A stretch of DNA of 64,000 nt from an uncultured Clostridium sp. (GCA_947570695.1 CANOVB010000003.1:186001-250000); one strand, 5' to 3'. Positions 53,397-63,028 are shown, numbered from the stretch's first letter. Notes: a model not told the origin generated them from the letters alone. Translations and numbers: made by a program.

Positions 53397-54422
53397 TTAT
53401 ATTTTATCTTTATATAAATCATCATAATACTTTCCTGTTCCCCAAAGCTGCGCAAATGGCTCGTCCTTCATTTCTTTTTTAAAATCTTTTAACATTTTTA
53501 TATAAGTATATTCTGGATTATAATCTAATTCTTTTTTAGTTTTTGACCAATCTAACATTGATTGTAAAGTATCTGGTTTTGAAGAGTCGTAAGTAATTTG
53601 AGATTTATTATTTTCTGGTGAAAATACTTCAACAATTCCATGAATCATTTCATCTAATGATACTCTCTCTGGTGAACCAATATTATAAAATCCACCTTCA
53701 AGCTCAGATTTGGCAGCATTTACAACAACTTTTACAAAATCTTTAATATAAACCATTTCTTTAACTCTATTTGGATTTCCAAATATGCTTATTGGTAATC
53801 CATTTTCAGCTCTATTCATTAACATTCTATATGGCATCATTCTCATTTTTCCATCTGCATAATGGTATGCATTTGGATGATATTGATAAATAGTAAAAAA
53901 TCTTAAAATAAAACGAGATATTCCATATTCATTATGATAATTCTCAATTAAATCTACTGCTGCATTTTTTGCGATTGCATATATACTATGGTCTCCTGTT
54001 GCAGGATATGATCTTTTTTCATCTGGTTTCATAGGAATTCCTGTTTCGTGAAGGTGAAATAAATCATAAGGAGTTGTGGGAAATATAATCTTTTTAGCGC
54101 CAACTTTTCTTATTAATTCTAAAACATTCATTGTGCCTTCTGTAATAGAGCGTATTAAAAGTTGTGGATTAAATTCACAGCGTGAAGGAAGTTCTCCTGC
54201 AAAATTAACAACAATATCAATTTTTTCATTTAAAAATACATCTAATGATTTACTATCTGTAATATCTGCTGAAAAATATTTAATTCCATTATCTTCAAAA
54301 AAATTATTGTCACTTTTTCTTTTGCCTGAAGCAATTACATCAACCCCCGCCTTTTTTAGGGCTATTGCAGAATATGCTCCCAAATTTCCAGTTGCACCTA
54401 AAACTAATACCTTTTTACTCAT
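53397..54422 (-). CDS. NAD-dependent sugar epimerase/dehydratase
   Basis: The 341-residue extended short-chain dehydrogenase has the cofactor motif GATGNLGAYSAIAL, DIVVNFAGELPSR, and catalytic Tyr-x3-Lys in HSIYAIAKNAA. The Thr-rich active-site strand is KIIFPTTPYDLF. The C-domain carries GNPNRVKEMVYIKDFVKVV, a substrate-site pattern. It resembles UDP- or dTDP-sugar epimerases but is not GalE or RmlB; the substrate is unknown. GAGAGGAT precedes the ATG. It lies 15 bases before the ATP-grasp gene and 20 after the sugar-transferase/decarboxylase fusion. Confidence 0.87.
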   Translation of the reverse strand: MSKKVLVLGATGNLGAYSAIALKKAGVDVIASGKRKSDNNFFEDNGIKYFSADITDSKSLDVFLNEKIDIVVNFAGELPSRCEFNPQLLIRSITEGTMNVLELIRKVGAKKIIFPTTPYDLFHLHETGIPMKPDEKRSYPATGDHSIYAIAKNAAVDLIENYHNEYGISRFILRFFTIYQYHPNAYHYADGKMRMMPYRMLMNRAENGLPISIFGNPNRVKEMVYIKDFVKVVVNAAKSELEGGFYNIGSPERVSLDEMIHGIVEVFSPENNKSQITYDSSKPDTLQSMLDWSKTKKELDYNPEYTYIKMLKDFKKEMKDEPFAQLWGTGKYYDDLYKDKI

Positions 54423-54442
54423 ATATTTTATCCTCTCAAGTT

Positions 54443-56230
54443 TTAAGATTGTATATTATAATAATCTTCCACAGAAATTCTATTACGTATTTTATCTATT
54501 TTTCCATTAACCATTTTTATATAAACATTTGGGAAATATCTAATAAATAGTCCTCCCATTGTTACTGTATAATTTCCGACCTTATGATATATTATTTTAT
54601 CATTAATTTTTAATTCTGGTTTATCCTCAAGAGTCATTATTCTATCATGATCCATACATGTATATCCACAAATTATTTGCTTTTCTAGTTTATTTCTATT
54701 TGATACGCCTTTACAATTTTCATCCTTTAATGAAAATTGATATTTACTTTTTAACCATAATGGATCTATATTTATTCTACTTCCATCTGTTGTTACAATT
54801 CTTGATAATATTGTATCTTTCACATCTATAACTGATGTACAAAAATCAAAAGCTGATCCTATAATTGCTGAACCAGGTTCAACAATCAAAGTAGTCTCTT
54901 TAGGATCTACTACATCTATTAATTCTTTTTTTATTTCCATAATGTAATCTTTAGCAGTTGGTTTTCCTGGAACTCCTCCAAAAAAACCTCCACCAAAATC
55001 TATATATGAAAGATTTAATTTGTATTTTCGAATAATACTTGCTACATATTTTGAAATCACTTTATATGCATTTACACTTCTAGTTATTGAATTTACATGC
55101 ACATGGAGTCCAATCTTATTAGATGGATATAATTCTTTTAAAGTATTTAATACTTTTTCAAATTCCCCATTTTCTACACAAAATCCAAATCTAAATCCAT
55201 CTTCTCTATAATCTATATCTTTTTCATCAAAAATACTTGTATCTATATTTACTCTTATTCCAATATTTTCATTAATTTTGAATTTACCATTTTTTATAAA
55301 CTCAAGCTCATGACTAGAATCTATATTTACAATAGAACCATTCTTTAAAGCTTTTTCTAACTGTTTATTAGTTTTTATTGGACCATTAAATATTATATTT
55401 TGATTAGTGTATCCACATTTTATTGCAAGTTCATATTCCTCATCTGAAACAACTTCTGCAATTATATTTTTTTTATTCATATACTTAATAATCCAAGGTA
55501 ATGAATTAGTTTTTATAGAATATGCAATTTTATAATTTTCCCATGTTTCATCAAATGCTTCTTTAAAATTATTTATATTATTTAACAATTCTTGTTCACT
55601 AACTAAAAAATATGGAGTTTTCAAACTCTTTTCTGATATTAATGATTTCATTGTAACTTTTTCGCCTTGTGCAACACCTTCTTCTCTAAAAACTTTCAAA
55701 AAAGTTATCAAAAATATTTTTAAATCATTAAAAAAAGTAATATTATTTACGTATTCTAAATCATACTCAAATCTTTTTTCCCAAGTTGTTTCATTTCTAC
55801 CGTTTATTTGTGCAAGTCCTGTTAAACCTGGTCTAACATCATGTCTATGTTTTTGGTCTTCAGTATATATTTCTAAATACTCAACCAATAACGGTCTTGG
55901 CCCTACCAAGCTCATCTCACCTTTTAAAATATTAATAAGTTCAGGTAACTCATCAAGACTTGTTGCTCTCAATATTTTTCCAAATTTTGTTAGTCTTTCT
56001 CCCTCTGGAAGTAAATTACCATTTTCATCTCTTTTATCAGACATGCTTCTAAATTTATATAAATTAAATATTTTCTCATTTTTTCCTGGTCTTTCTTGTT
56101 TAAATATTACAGGAGAGCCAAGCTTTAGTCTAACTAATATGGCAACTATTAATATAACTGGAGAAAGAATAATTAGTCCAAGCAAACTTATTATAATATC
56201 TAATAATCTTTTTACATATTTTTTATACAT
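54443..56230 (-). CDS. Fusion of an initiating phosphoglycosyltransferase and a PLP (group III) decarboxylase-like domain
   Basis: The 595-residue protein has an N-terminal WcaJ/PglC-type sugar transferase (about 1-190): re-entrant helix (LLDIIISLLGLIILSP), FKQERPGKNEKIFNLYKF, LPELINILKGEMSLVGPRP and RHDVRPGLTGLAQINGRN. These load the first sugar-1-phosphate onto undecaprenyl phosphate. From about 200 a complete alanine-racemase/ornithine-diaminopimelate-decarboxylase fold follows: PYFLVSEQELL, PLP-Lys in KIAYSIKTNS, GLHVHVNS, SYIDFGGGF, TTLIVEPGSAI, and the active-site Cys in GYTCMDHDRI. The joint (GVAQGEKVTMKSL) is in one clean frame. These two activities are normally separate proteins. GAGGAAA precedes the ATG. 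Confidence 0.9.
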   Translation of the reverse strand: MYKKYVKRLLDIIISLLGLIILSPVILIVAILVRLKLGSPVIFKQERPGKNEKIFNLYKFRSMSDKRDENGNLLPEGERLTKFGKILRATSLDELPELINILKGEMSLVGPRPLLVEYLEIYTEDQKHRHDVRPGLTGLAQINGRNETTWEKRFEYDLEYVNNITFFNDLKIFLITFLKVFREEGVAQGEKVTMKSLISEKSLKTPYFLVSEQELLNNINNFKEAFDETWENYKIAYSIKTNSLPWIIKYMNKKNIIAEVVSDEEYELAIKCGYTNQNIIFNGPIKTNKQLEKALKNGSIVNIDSSHELEFIKNGKFKINENIGIRVNIDTSIFDEKDIDYREDGFRFGFCVENGEFEKVLNTLKELYPSNKIGLHVHVNSITRSVNAYKVISKYVASIIRKYKLNLSYIDFGGGFFGGVPGKPTAKDYIMEIKKELIDVVDPKETTLIVEPGSAIIGSAFDFCTSVIDVKDTILSRIVTTDGSRINIDPLWLKSKYQFSLKDENCKGVSNRNKLEKQIICGYTCMDHDRIMTLEDKPELKINDKIIYHKVGNYTVTMGGLFIRYFPNVYIKMVNGKIDKIRNRISVEDYYNIQS

Positions 56231-56283
56231 ATTTTTTCCTCAAAATTTTACATATCAAAACTTATATTTGTTTTATTAAATTA

Positions 56284-56850
56284 TTATTTTATCTCAAATT
56301 CATTTGAATATGCAACTAAAACTCCATTATCATATAATATTTTACATATTCTGTAAATTCCTGGATTTAGATTTCCATAGTCTTTAGTCCAATCTATTAC
56401 TTCTTCTGCAGTATTATTTTCATCTAATTCTAAAGGTAAAGGATCTGAAAACATATTATTTTCATCATCTTCTAATTCAGTTAATTCAGAATTCATATTG
56501 TTATCTATTCTTCCTATTATATCTGTCCATTTGTTCTCTTTTTTTATTTGTAATTGACAGCCTTGAGCCCAACTATATGGTATTTCATTCTTATCAATTA
56601 TTTTAAATGTTGCTCCTGCATTTGTTAATGTACCTGGAACTATATCTATCATAACTTTATCAACAGATCTTCCGGATTCACTTTCTGGAGCATTTCCTTC
56701 TTGGTATCCATCATAATTTACCATATCATCTATTTCATTTTCTGGCTTTTGCAAACTAGCTTTTTTTGAATTTATACTATTAAATGTAAAAATTCCTATC
56801 AAAACTAAAATTAAAACTAATATAATAATTAAGATATCTCTTATTTTCAT
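56284..56850 (-). CDS. Membrane-anchored exported protein with bacterial Ig-like domain
   Basis: The 188-residue protein has an N-terminal anchor helix (about 5-25) and an external domain (about 75-188): GATFKIIDKNEIPYSW, CQLQIKKENKWTDII, LDENNTAEEVIDWTKDYGNL, GIYRICKILYD and YSNEFEIK. The pattern (a description of tension, a hydrophilic strand and a final GxYRxxK) matches the small Ig-like domain known as Big_14 in Firmicutes. AAAAGGAG precedes the ATG. Its role in the locus is unknown; a glycan or cell-wall contact is a guess. Confidence 0.75.
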   Translation of the reverse strand: MKIRDILIIILVLILVLIGIFTFNSINSKKASLQKPENEIDDMVNYDGYQEGNAPESESGRSVDKVMIDIVPGTLTNAGATFKIIDKNEIPYSWAQGCQLQIKKENKWTDIIGRIDNNMNSELTELEDDENNMFSDPLPLELDENNTAEEVIDWTKDYGNLNPGIYRICKILYDNGVLVAYSNEFEIK

Positions 56851-56956
56851 AATCTCTCCTTTTCATTATACATTCATTCTATTAAATATTTTAGTAAAAG
56901 TGCTTTTTATTTTTATGTTATATACATATCTCATTAATATTTATTCTATAAAATAT

Positions 56957-58084
56957 TTATTTAAAAATTTTTAATATTATATTTATAATTTCATCTTGCT
57001 CTTCAGCAGTCATATTTGTATCAGAAGGCAAACAAATTCCTCTGTTAAATAAATCCTCTCCAACACTTATTCCTGATTCATTATGATTTATGAAATCATA
57101 TTTTTCAAAAATTGGTTGTAAATGCATTGGTTTCCAAATATGTCTTGATTCAACATTTTCCTTTTCTAATGTTTCTATTATATCAATAGGTTTTACTTTT
57201 GAACCATCTTTTATTGTCATACAAGAAAGCCAAGTATTTGATCTTTCATCTTTATTTTCTGGCATCATATCTATATCATTAATATTTTTAAAAGCTTCTT
57301 TATATTTATTAAATATTTCATTTTTTTTGGCAATTCTTTCTTCAATTACCATCATTTGACCTCTACCAATTCCTGCCAAAACATTACTCATTCTGTAATT
57401 ATATCCAATTTCTTTGTGTTGATAATATCTAACAGGTTCTTTACTTTGAGTTGACCAAAATTTTGCTTTTTTTACTATATCTTCATTATTTGAAACTAGC
57501 ATTCCTCCTGATGTTGTAGTTATTATTTTATTTCCATTAAAAGAAAATGCTGCACATTTTCCATAAGTTCCTAAAAATTTTCCTTTATAAATTGTACCTA
57601 ACCCTTCTGCTGCATCTTCAATAATTGGTACATTGTGTTTCTCACAAATTCTTACTATTTCTTCCATTCTTGTAGCTCTTCCGTATAAATGAACTACTAC
57701 TACAGCTTTTGGATTGTATTTTTCAAAAGCTTTTTCTAAGGCCTTTGGACTCATATTCCATGTTTCTGGTTCAGAATCTATAAAAACTGGTGTTGCATTT
57801 TCATAAATTATAGGATTTACACTTGCTGAAAATGTTAAATCTGAAACAAATACTATATCATCTTTTTTTACTTCTAAAGCTTTTAATCCCAAATGTATTG
57901 CAGACGTTCCGCTAGATAATGCAACTGCATTTTCTATTCCTACATATTCTTTTACTTGATCTTCAAATTTTGTTATGTTTTCTCCAACTGTAGATAACCA
58001 ATTTGTATCAAATGCTTCTTGTACAAATTTTTCCTCATATTTTTCTTTTGACATCTTTGGAGATGCTAAATATATCTTTTTCAT
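56957..58084 (-). CDS. DegT/DnrJ/EryC1-family PLP sugar aminotransferase
   Basis: The 375-residue enzyme transfers an amino group to a keto-sugar nucleotide. Motifs include ALSSGTSAIHLGLKALEV (PLP phosphate site), IIEDAAEGLGTIYKGKFLG, PLP-Lys in FSFNGNKIITTTSGGML, and GYNYRMSNVLAGIGRGQM. The family includes PglE, which aminates UDP-4-keto-6-deoxy-GlcNAc. GGGAGG precedes the ATG. The CapD/PglF-like dehydratase just upstream makes the keto substrate, so the pair probably builds a UDP-4-amino-4,6-dideoxy-hexosamine (bacillosamine-type). No acetyltransferase is seen in the window. Confidence 0.93.
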   Translation of the reverse strand: MKKIYLASPKMSKEKYEEKFVQEAFDTNWLSTVGENITKFEDQVKEYVGIENAVALSSGTSAIHLGLKALEVKKDDIVFVSDLTFSASVNPIIYENATPVFIDSEPETWNMSPKALEKAFEKYNPKAVVVVHLYGRATRMEEIVRICEKHNVPIIEDAAEGLGTIYKGKFLGTYGKCAAFSFNGNKIITTTSGGMLVSNNEDIVKKAKFWSTQSKEPVRYYQHKEIGYNYRMSNVLAGIGRGQMMVIEERIAKKNEIFNKYKEAFKNINDIDMMPENKDERSNTWLSCMTIKDGSKVKPIDIIETLEKENVESRHIWKPMHLQPIFEKYDFINHNESGISVGEDLFNRGICLPSDTNMTAEEQDEIINIILKIFK

Positions 58085-58137
58085 AAATTCCTCCCATAAT
58101 ATTTTTTAACATATAACTTTTTTAAATTATATTCACC

Positions 58138-60012
58138 TTATAAATTTTCTTCTTTATATGTTGGAACTACTTGTTTCATTGTATTTTTTATATCTCCTAT
58201 TTCAATACATTCTTTTTCCAATAATTCTTTAAATTTATCAAGCTTTTTATCAATATCTTTTAAAGTTATATCTATTGGCTCTGCGACAAATATTTTATTA
58301 TGTGCTGTTTTTTGCAAGCCTTCTTCTCCCATTAAAAGTTCCTCATATAACTTTTCTCCTGGTCTTAATCCAGTTATCTCAATTTTTATATCTTTATTTG
58401 GAATAAACCCAGATAATTTAATTAGACTTACTGCCAAATCATATATTTTTACTGGTTCTCCCATATCTAAAACAAATATTTCTCCACCATTTGCATAAGT
58501 CATTGCCTGAAGCACAAGTTCAACAGCTTCTGGAATAGTCATAAAAAATCTTGTTATTTCTTTATGTGTAACAGTGACTGGTCCACCTTCAGATATTTGT
58601 TTTTTAAATAAAGGTACTACTGATCCATTACTTCCAAGGACATTGCCAAAACGTACTGCAGCATATTCTGTTTTACTTTCCTTGTTTTTAGCTTGTACTA
58701 TCATTTCACAAAGCCTTTTAGTTGCTCCCATTATGTTTGTTGGATTTACAGCTTTATCTGTTGATATTAGTATAAATCTTTTTACATTATATTTATCACA
58801 AGCATCTACAACATTATATGTACCAAAAACATTATTTTTTATAGCCTCTAGTGGGCTATTCTCCATTAATGGCACATGTTTATGAGCTGCTGCATGAAAA
58901 ACTAAATATGGATTATACTTTTCAAAAACTTGATCTAATCTTTTCCTGTCTCTTACACTTCCTATTATTGCATCAATTTCTATTTTAGGATATTTTGATT
59001 TTAATTCTAGTTCAATATCATATAATGAATTCTCATAAATATCTAACATAACTAATTTTTGAGGATTAAATTTTATAATCTGTCTACAAAGCTCAGAACC
59101 AATAGAACCTCCAGCACCTGTAACTAATACAACTTTTTCTCTAATCAAATTTTCTATATTTTCATTATCTAATTTAACTGGGTCTCTTCCTAAAATATCT
59201 TCAATCTCTACATCTCTTAAATTTCCAAATAACTTTTTATCTTTGATAATTTCATTTATTCCTGGAAGTATTCTAACTTTAGCAGAAGTAGATTGGCAAA
59301 TATTTAAAATTTGTTTTTTATTTTCATTATCTATATTTGCTATTGAAAAAAATATTAAATCAATTTTATTTTCTTTACAGATTTTAACTATATCATTTCT
59401 ATTTCCGATTATCTCAACACCTGAAACTGTATAATTTAATCTTCTTTTATTATCATCTATAATACCTATTATATTATACAGTTCTTTCATACGTGTTTTT
59501 ATTGTTTTTATTATTTCATGGGCTGCATTTCCAGATCCAATAATAAGTATATTTTGTCTGTTTTCTGTTTTTACATTTATTTCTCTATTTACTAAGTCAT
59601 TTACAAGAATATATCTTACAATTATTCTATATGAAACCATTAAAAAGCCTATAAAAATTCCTGCTAAAATTGTAAGTTTTGGAGATGCAATATCTAATAA
59701 AAATATTTCTCTTATTATACAAACAATAAGTGATGAAATTATACATAATAAAAAATATCTTAAATAATCTTTTCCTTCTTCATATCTAATAATACTTTTA
59801 TAACTTTTAGATATCCAAAATACAACTTGATATACTATAGTAGATACAATTATAGTCCAAAAAACTCTATATGAATAATAGTGTGAAATATAATATATAT
59901 TAGTATCAGAAACTAAAGGTACTCCGACCAAATAAGCCACTGCAATACATATTATATCTAATATTGGCAAAATTACATTTCTATATTTACTTAGTTTTTT
60001 TATTTTTTCCAA
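58138..60012 (-). CDS. CapD/PglF/WbpM-type membrane UDP-HexNAc 4,6-dehydratase
   Basis: The 624-residue protein has four N-terminal helices (about 12-30, 45-67, 82-102, 108-130), an inactive Rossmann domain (NILIIGSGNAAHEIIKTI) and the catalytic dehydratase domain (VVLVTGAGGSIGSELCRQ at about 292, VFHAAAHKHVPLME, STDKAVNPTNIMGATKR). The active-site Tyr of short-chain dehydrogenases is Met here (M-x3-K), as in PglF and FlaA1. It forms UDP-4-keto-6-deoxy-HexNAc. The start is TTG 60012 with TGAGGT upstream; no better ATG exists nearby. It is the first gene of the transcript from the promoter at 60111-60139, followed by the DegT gene. Confidence 0.94.
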   Translation of the reverse strand: MEKIKKLSKYRNVILPILDIICIAVAYLVGVPLVSDTNIYYISHYYSYRVFWTIIVSTIVYQVVFWISKSYKSIIRYEEGKDYLRYFLLCIISSLIVCIIREIFLLDIASPKLTILAGIFIGFLMVSYRIIVRYILVNDLVNREINVKTENRQNILIIGSGNAAHEIIKTIKTRMKELYNIIGIIDDNKRRLNYTVSGVEIIGNRNDIVKICKENKIDLIFFSIANIDNENKKQILNICQSTSAKVRILPGINEIIKDKKLFGNLRDVEIEDILGRDPVKLDNENIENLIREKVVLVTGAGGSIGSELCRQIIKFNPQKLVMLDIYENSLYDIELELKSKYPKIEIDAIIGSVRDRKRLDQVFEKYNPYLVFHAAAHKHVPLMENSPLEAIKNNVFGTYNVVDACDKYNVKRFILISTDKAVNPTNIMGATKRLCEMIVQAKNKESKTEYAAVRFGNVLGSNGSVVPLFKKQISEGGPVTVTHKEITRFFMTIPEAVELVLQAMTYANGGEIFVLDMGEPVKIYDLAVSLIKLSGFIPNKDIKIEITGLRPGEKLYEELLMGEEGLQKTAHNKIFVAEPIDITLKDIDKKLDKFKELLEKECIEIGDIKNTMKQVVPTYKEENL

Positions 60013-60110
60013 CTTTTTTTACCTCATATTATTTATTAAACATTTATTATATAAAATAACAAAGTTATTTTTATTATCTTCTCTACTTTTTCCTTAAAAT
60101 TTACATTTAC

Positions 60111-60139
60111 ATTTTATCACTATATAATAATTTTTTCAA
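60111..60139 (-). promoter_or_regulatory. Promoter opening the main polysaccharide transcript
   Basis: On the minus strand TTGAAA (60139-60134), a 17-base spacer and TAAAAT (60116-60111) preceded by TGA. The leader of about 92 bases precedes the TTG start of the dehydratase gene. Confidence 0.65.
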
Positions 60140-60168
60140 GAAAATATAAAAAGTAAAAAGGACTAAAA

Positions 60169-60204
60169 AATAAAGCTTCTTATTTAAGAATAAGAAGCTT
60201 TATT
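60169..60204 (-). terminator. Terminator of the rml operon
   Basis: Perfect 16-base stem (60169-60184 with 60189-60204), 4-base loop, then T-run on the minus strand, placed directly after the rmlB stop. It separates dTDP-rhamnose synthesis from the assembly genes. Confidence 0.92.
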
Positions 60205-60205
60205 T

Positions 60206-61177
60206 TTATTTCATTAAATATTCTGGATGTGCTAAATACCAATCTATTGTTTTTACTATTCCATCTTTAAACATTGTTTTTGGTGCCCATCCAAATTCAT
60301 CTTTTAATTTAGTTGGATCTATTGCATATCTATAGTCATGACCTTTTCTGTCTTCAACATAAGAAATTAAACTTTCAGGTTTTCCAAGTCTTTCTAATAT
60401 TAGTTTAACTATTTCTATATTTCTCTTTTCATTATGTCCACCAATATTATATCTCTCACCTTTTTTACCTTCATGTAATATTATATCAATAGCTTCGCAA
60501 TGATCTTCTACATATAACCAATCTCTAATATTTAAGCCTTCACCATAAACTGGTAATTGTTTATCTTGCATAGCTAAAGAAATCATGTGAGGAATTAATT
60601 TTTCATGATGTTGATATGGTCCATAATTATTTGAACAGTTTGTTACACTAACATTCATTTTATAAGTTTCACTATATGCAAGTGCAATTAAATCTGAAGA
60701 AGCTTTTGAAGCTGAATATGGACTATTTGGTTTTATTGGAGAAGTTTCTGTAAAATATCCTGTTTCTCCAAGTGTTCCATATACTTCATCTGTTGATACA
60801 TGTACAAATTTATTGCTACTACCTTCTCCCCAAATTTGTTTTGCAGCTTCTAATAATGTATGAGTTCCTATTACATTTGTTTGCGTAAATATAAATGGTG
60901 TTTTTATACTATTATCAACATGAGATTCTGCAGCAAAATGAACTATTGCATCTATATTATATTTTTTATATGTTTCTTTTACAAATTCAAAATCACAAAT
61001 ATCTCCTTGTACAAATGTTATTTTATCTTTTATGCTATCCAAATTATGAATATTACCTGCATAAGTTAATTTATCATATACAATAATATTATATTTTCCT
61101 TCATATTTTTTTACCATTAATTCTGCAAAATTTGCTCCTATAAAACCTGCAGCACCTGTTACTAAAATATTTTTCAT
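60206..61177 (-). CDS. rmlB: dTDP-glucose 4,6-dehydratase
   Basis: Second step of dTDP-L-rhamnose synthesis: converts dTDP-glucose to dTDP-4-keto-6-deoxyglucose. The 323 residues have the NAD motif GAAGFIGANF, HFAAESHVDNSI, the Asp-Glu pair in HVSTDEVYGTLG, and Tyr-x3-Lys in YSASKASSD. Start placed at ATG 61177; the in-frame ATG nine bases earlier overlaps the AAAAGGATG ribosome binding site. It ends at a strong terminator and is the last gene of rmlD-rmlA-rmlC-rmlB. Confidence 0.96.
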   Translation of the reverse strand: MKNILVTGAAGFIGANFAELMVKKYEGKYNIIVYDKLTYAGNIHNLDSIKDKITFVQGDICDFEFVKETYKKYNIDAIVHFAAESHVDNSIKTPFIFTQTNVIGTHTLLEAAKQIWGEGSSNKFVHVSTDEVYGTLGETGYFTETSPIKPNSPYSASKASSDLIALAYSETYKMNVSVTNCSNNYGPYQHHEKLIPHMISLAMQDKQLPVYGEGLNIRDWLYVEDHCEAIDIILHEGKKGERYNIGGHNEKRNIEIVKLILERLGKPESLISYVEDRKGHDYRYAIDPTKLKDEFGWAPKTMFKDGIVKTIDWYLAHPEYLMK

Positions 61178-61296
61178 TCTATTCATCCTTTTCTATTTAT
61201 ATTTTCTAAAAAAGCCATAATATCTAGGCTAATTATCTTATCAAAATAAAAAGTTTAGCTTTTTTATTAATAAGTACAATAATTATCAAAATTAAA

Positions 61297-61881
61297 TTAT
61301 TTTAAATTTTTAAATAAATCTGTATTTTTTAATTCCTCTAAGGTTGGCCATAGTGCATCTTTTTCAGATGTTAAATACTCTTCTGGTTTCATTCCTGGAA
61401 CTTCTGGCCATACAATTCCTATTTCTGGATCATTCCATTTTAATCCGCCCTCTGCACTATGATTATATACATCATCACATTTATAGCTAAATTCTGCTTC
61501 ATCTGACAAAACTAAAAATCCATGTGCAAATCCTCTTGGTATCATAAACATTTTTTTGTTCTCTTCTGAAAGTATAACACCTTCCCATTTACCATAAGTT
61601 TTGCTTCCTGGTCTTAAGTCTACTGCAACATCAAATACTTCACCTTTTATACATCTAACAAGTTTTCCTTGAGTATTTTCTTTTTGGAAATGTAATCCTC
61701 TTAAAACACCTTTTTTTGATTTTGATTGATTATCTTGTACAAATTCATTTGTAATTCCAATTTCAGCAAAATCTGGTTTACTAAATGTTTCCATAAAGTA
61801 ACCTCTATTGTCTCCAAAAACTGTTGGCTCAATTATATAAACTCCTTCTATTGAAGTATCAATTCTTGTAAATTTTCCCAT
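61297..61881 (-). CDS. rmlC: dTDP-4-dehydrorhamnose 3,5-epimerase
   Basis: Epimerises C3 and C5 of dTDP-4-keto-6-deoxyglucose. The 194-residue cupin has GVYIIEPTVFGDNRGYF, the catalytic His in LRGLHFQKENTQGKLVRC, FDVAVDLRPGSKTYGKW, IPRGFAHGFLVLSDEAEF and YKCDDVYNHSAEGGL. This is at the longer end of the family (usually about 180-190). AAAAGGAG precedes the ATG. A promoter at 62011-62039 may give rmlC-rmlB extra transcription. Confidence 0.96.
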   Translation of the reverse strand: MGKFTRIDTSIEGVYIIEPTVFGDNRGYFMETFSKPDFAEIGITNEFVQDNQSKSKKGVLRGLHFQKENTQGKLVRCIKGEVFDVAVDLRPGSKTYGKWEGVILSEENKKMFMIPRGFAHGFLVLSDEAEFSYKCDDVYNHSAEGGLKWNDPEIGIVWPEVPGMKPEEYLTSEKDALWPTLEELKNTDLFKNLK

Positions 61882-62010
61882 TTTATAACTCCTTTTTATT
61901 TATATATTTCATTAATACTTATATCAAATATCATTTTGTTTTTCAAGGTTTAACTGTAAAATCAATTCTCATTTATAAGCTAAATTGAACTATATAATTG
62001 TAAAGTATCT

Positions 62011-62039
62011 TTAATAAACTCGTGTTTGTTAATTGTCAA
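62011..62039 (-). promoter_or_regulatory. Internal promoter upstream of rmlC
   Basis: On the minus strand a perfect TTGACA (62039-62034), a 17-base spacer and TATTAA (62016-62011). Confidence 0.6.
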
Positions 62040-62056
62040 AAATTTCCAATACATAC

Positions 62057-62091
62057 TGAGACTGTAGAAATTTTAAAATTTAACAGTCTCA
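62057..62091. repeat. Palindrome between rmlA and rmlC
   Basis: TGAGACTGT / ACAGTCTCA (62057-62065 with 62083-62091), with AAATTTT/AAAATTT pairing inside, forms a nearly continuous hairpin just upstream of the internal promoter. No T-run follows on either strand, so it may be an operator or an RNA barrier rather than a terminator. Confidence 0.55.
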
Positions 62092-62113
62092 ACCAAACGT
62101 CCCATATTGGACA

Positions 62114-63028
62114 CTATTCAATAAATAAGTTGCTTTCATAAATTGCTTTGTATTGATCATAATCTTTTTCAGTTATTCTCTTTAAATATTTTCCATATTC
62201 CGTTTTTTTGTATTTTTCTGCTTCTACTAATACTTGTTCTTTAGTTATCCAATTATTTCTGTATGCAATTTCTTCTAAACAAGCAATCTGAACTCCTTGT
62301 CTTAATTCTATTGCTTTAACAAAATCAGATGCATCTGATAATCTATCTGCTGATCCTGTATCAAACCAAGCATATCCATTTCCTAATGGTATAACTTGTA
62401 GTTTTCCTTTTTCCATATATATTCTATTTATATCTGTTATTTCCAATTCTCCTCTAGCAGAAGGTTTTATTTCTCTTGCTATTTTTACAACATCATTATC
62501 ATAAAAATAAATTCCTGGAACTGCAAAATCTGATTTTGGTTTTTCTGGCTTTTCTTCTATTGATATTGCTTTTCCACTTGCATCTATTTCAACAACTCCA
62601 TAAGATGTTGGATCTGCAACATGATATCCAAATATTATTCCACCCTCTTTTAAATTGCTTGCTGCTTTTAAAACTCTTTCTATTCTTGAGCCATAAATCA
62701 TGTTATCTCCTAATATTAAAGCAACATTATCATCTCCGATAAAATCTCTACCTAATACAAAAGCATCTGCTAAACCAACTGGCTTTTCTTGAATTTTATA
62801 TTCAAATTTCATTCCAAGTTTAGAACCGTCTCCTAATAAACTTTGAAATGCTGGTAAATGTACAGGTGTTGATATAATTAAAACTTCTTTAATTCCTGCC
62901 ATCATTAAAGTTGATAACGGATAATATATCATTGGTTTATCATATACTGGTAACATTTGTTTTGAAACAGCTAATGTTACTGGATAAAGTCTTGTAGCAC
63001 TACCTCCTGCTAAAATAATTCCTTTCAT
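62114..63028 (-). CDS. rmlA: Glucose-1-phosphate thymidylyltransferase
   Basis: First step of dTDP-L-rhamnose synthesis: dTTP plus glucose 1-phosphate gives dTDP-glucose. The 304 residues contain the nucleotidyltransferase signature KGIILAGGSATRLYPVTLAV, KQMLPVYDKPMIYYPLSTLM, LGDNMIYG, VEIDASGKAISIEEKPEKPK and the catalytic AWFDTGSADRL. Length and motifs are typical of RmlA. GGGGAGG precedes the ATG. It lies 60 bases after rmlD and 232 bases before rmlC, with a palindrome and promoter in the latter gap. Confidence 0.97.
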   Translation of the reverse strand: MKGIILAGGSATRLYPVTLAVSKQMLPVYDKPMIYYPLSTLMMAGIKEVLIISTPVHLPAFQSLLGDGSKLGMKFEYKIQEKPVGLADAFVLGRDFIGDDNVALILGDNMIYGSRIERVLKAASNLKEGGIIFGYHVADPTSYGVVEIDASGKAISIEEKPEKPKSDFAVPGIYFYDNDVVKIAREIKPSARGELEITDINRIYMEKGKLQVIPLGNGYAWFDTGSADRLSDASDFVKAIELRQGVQIACLEEIAYRNNWITKEQVLVEAEKYKKTEYGKYLKRITEKDYDQYKAIYESNLFIE

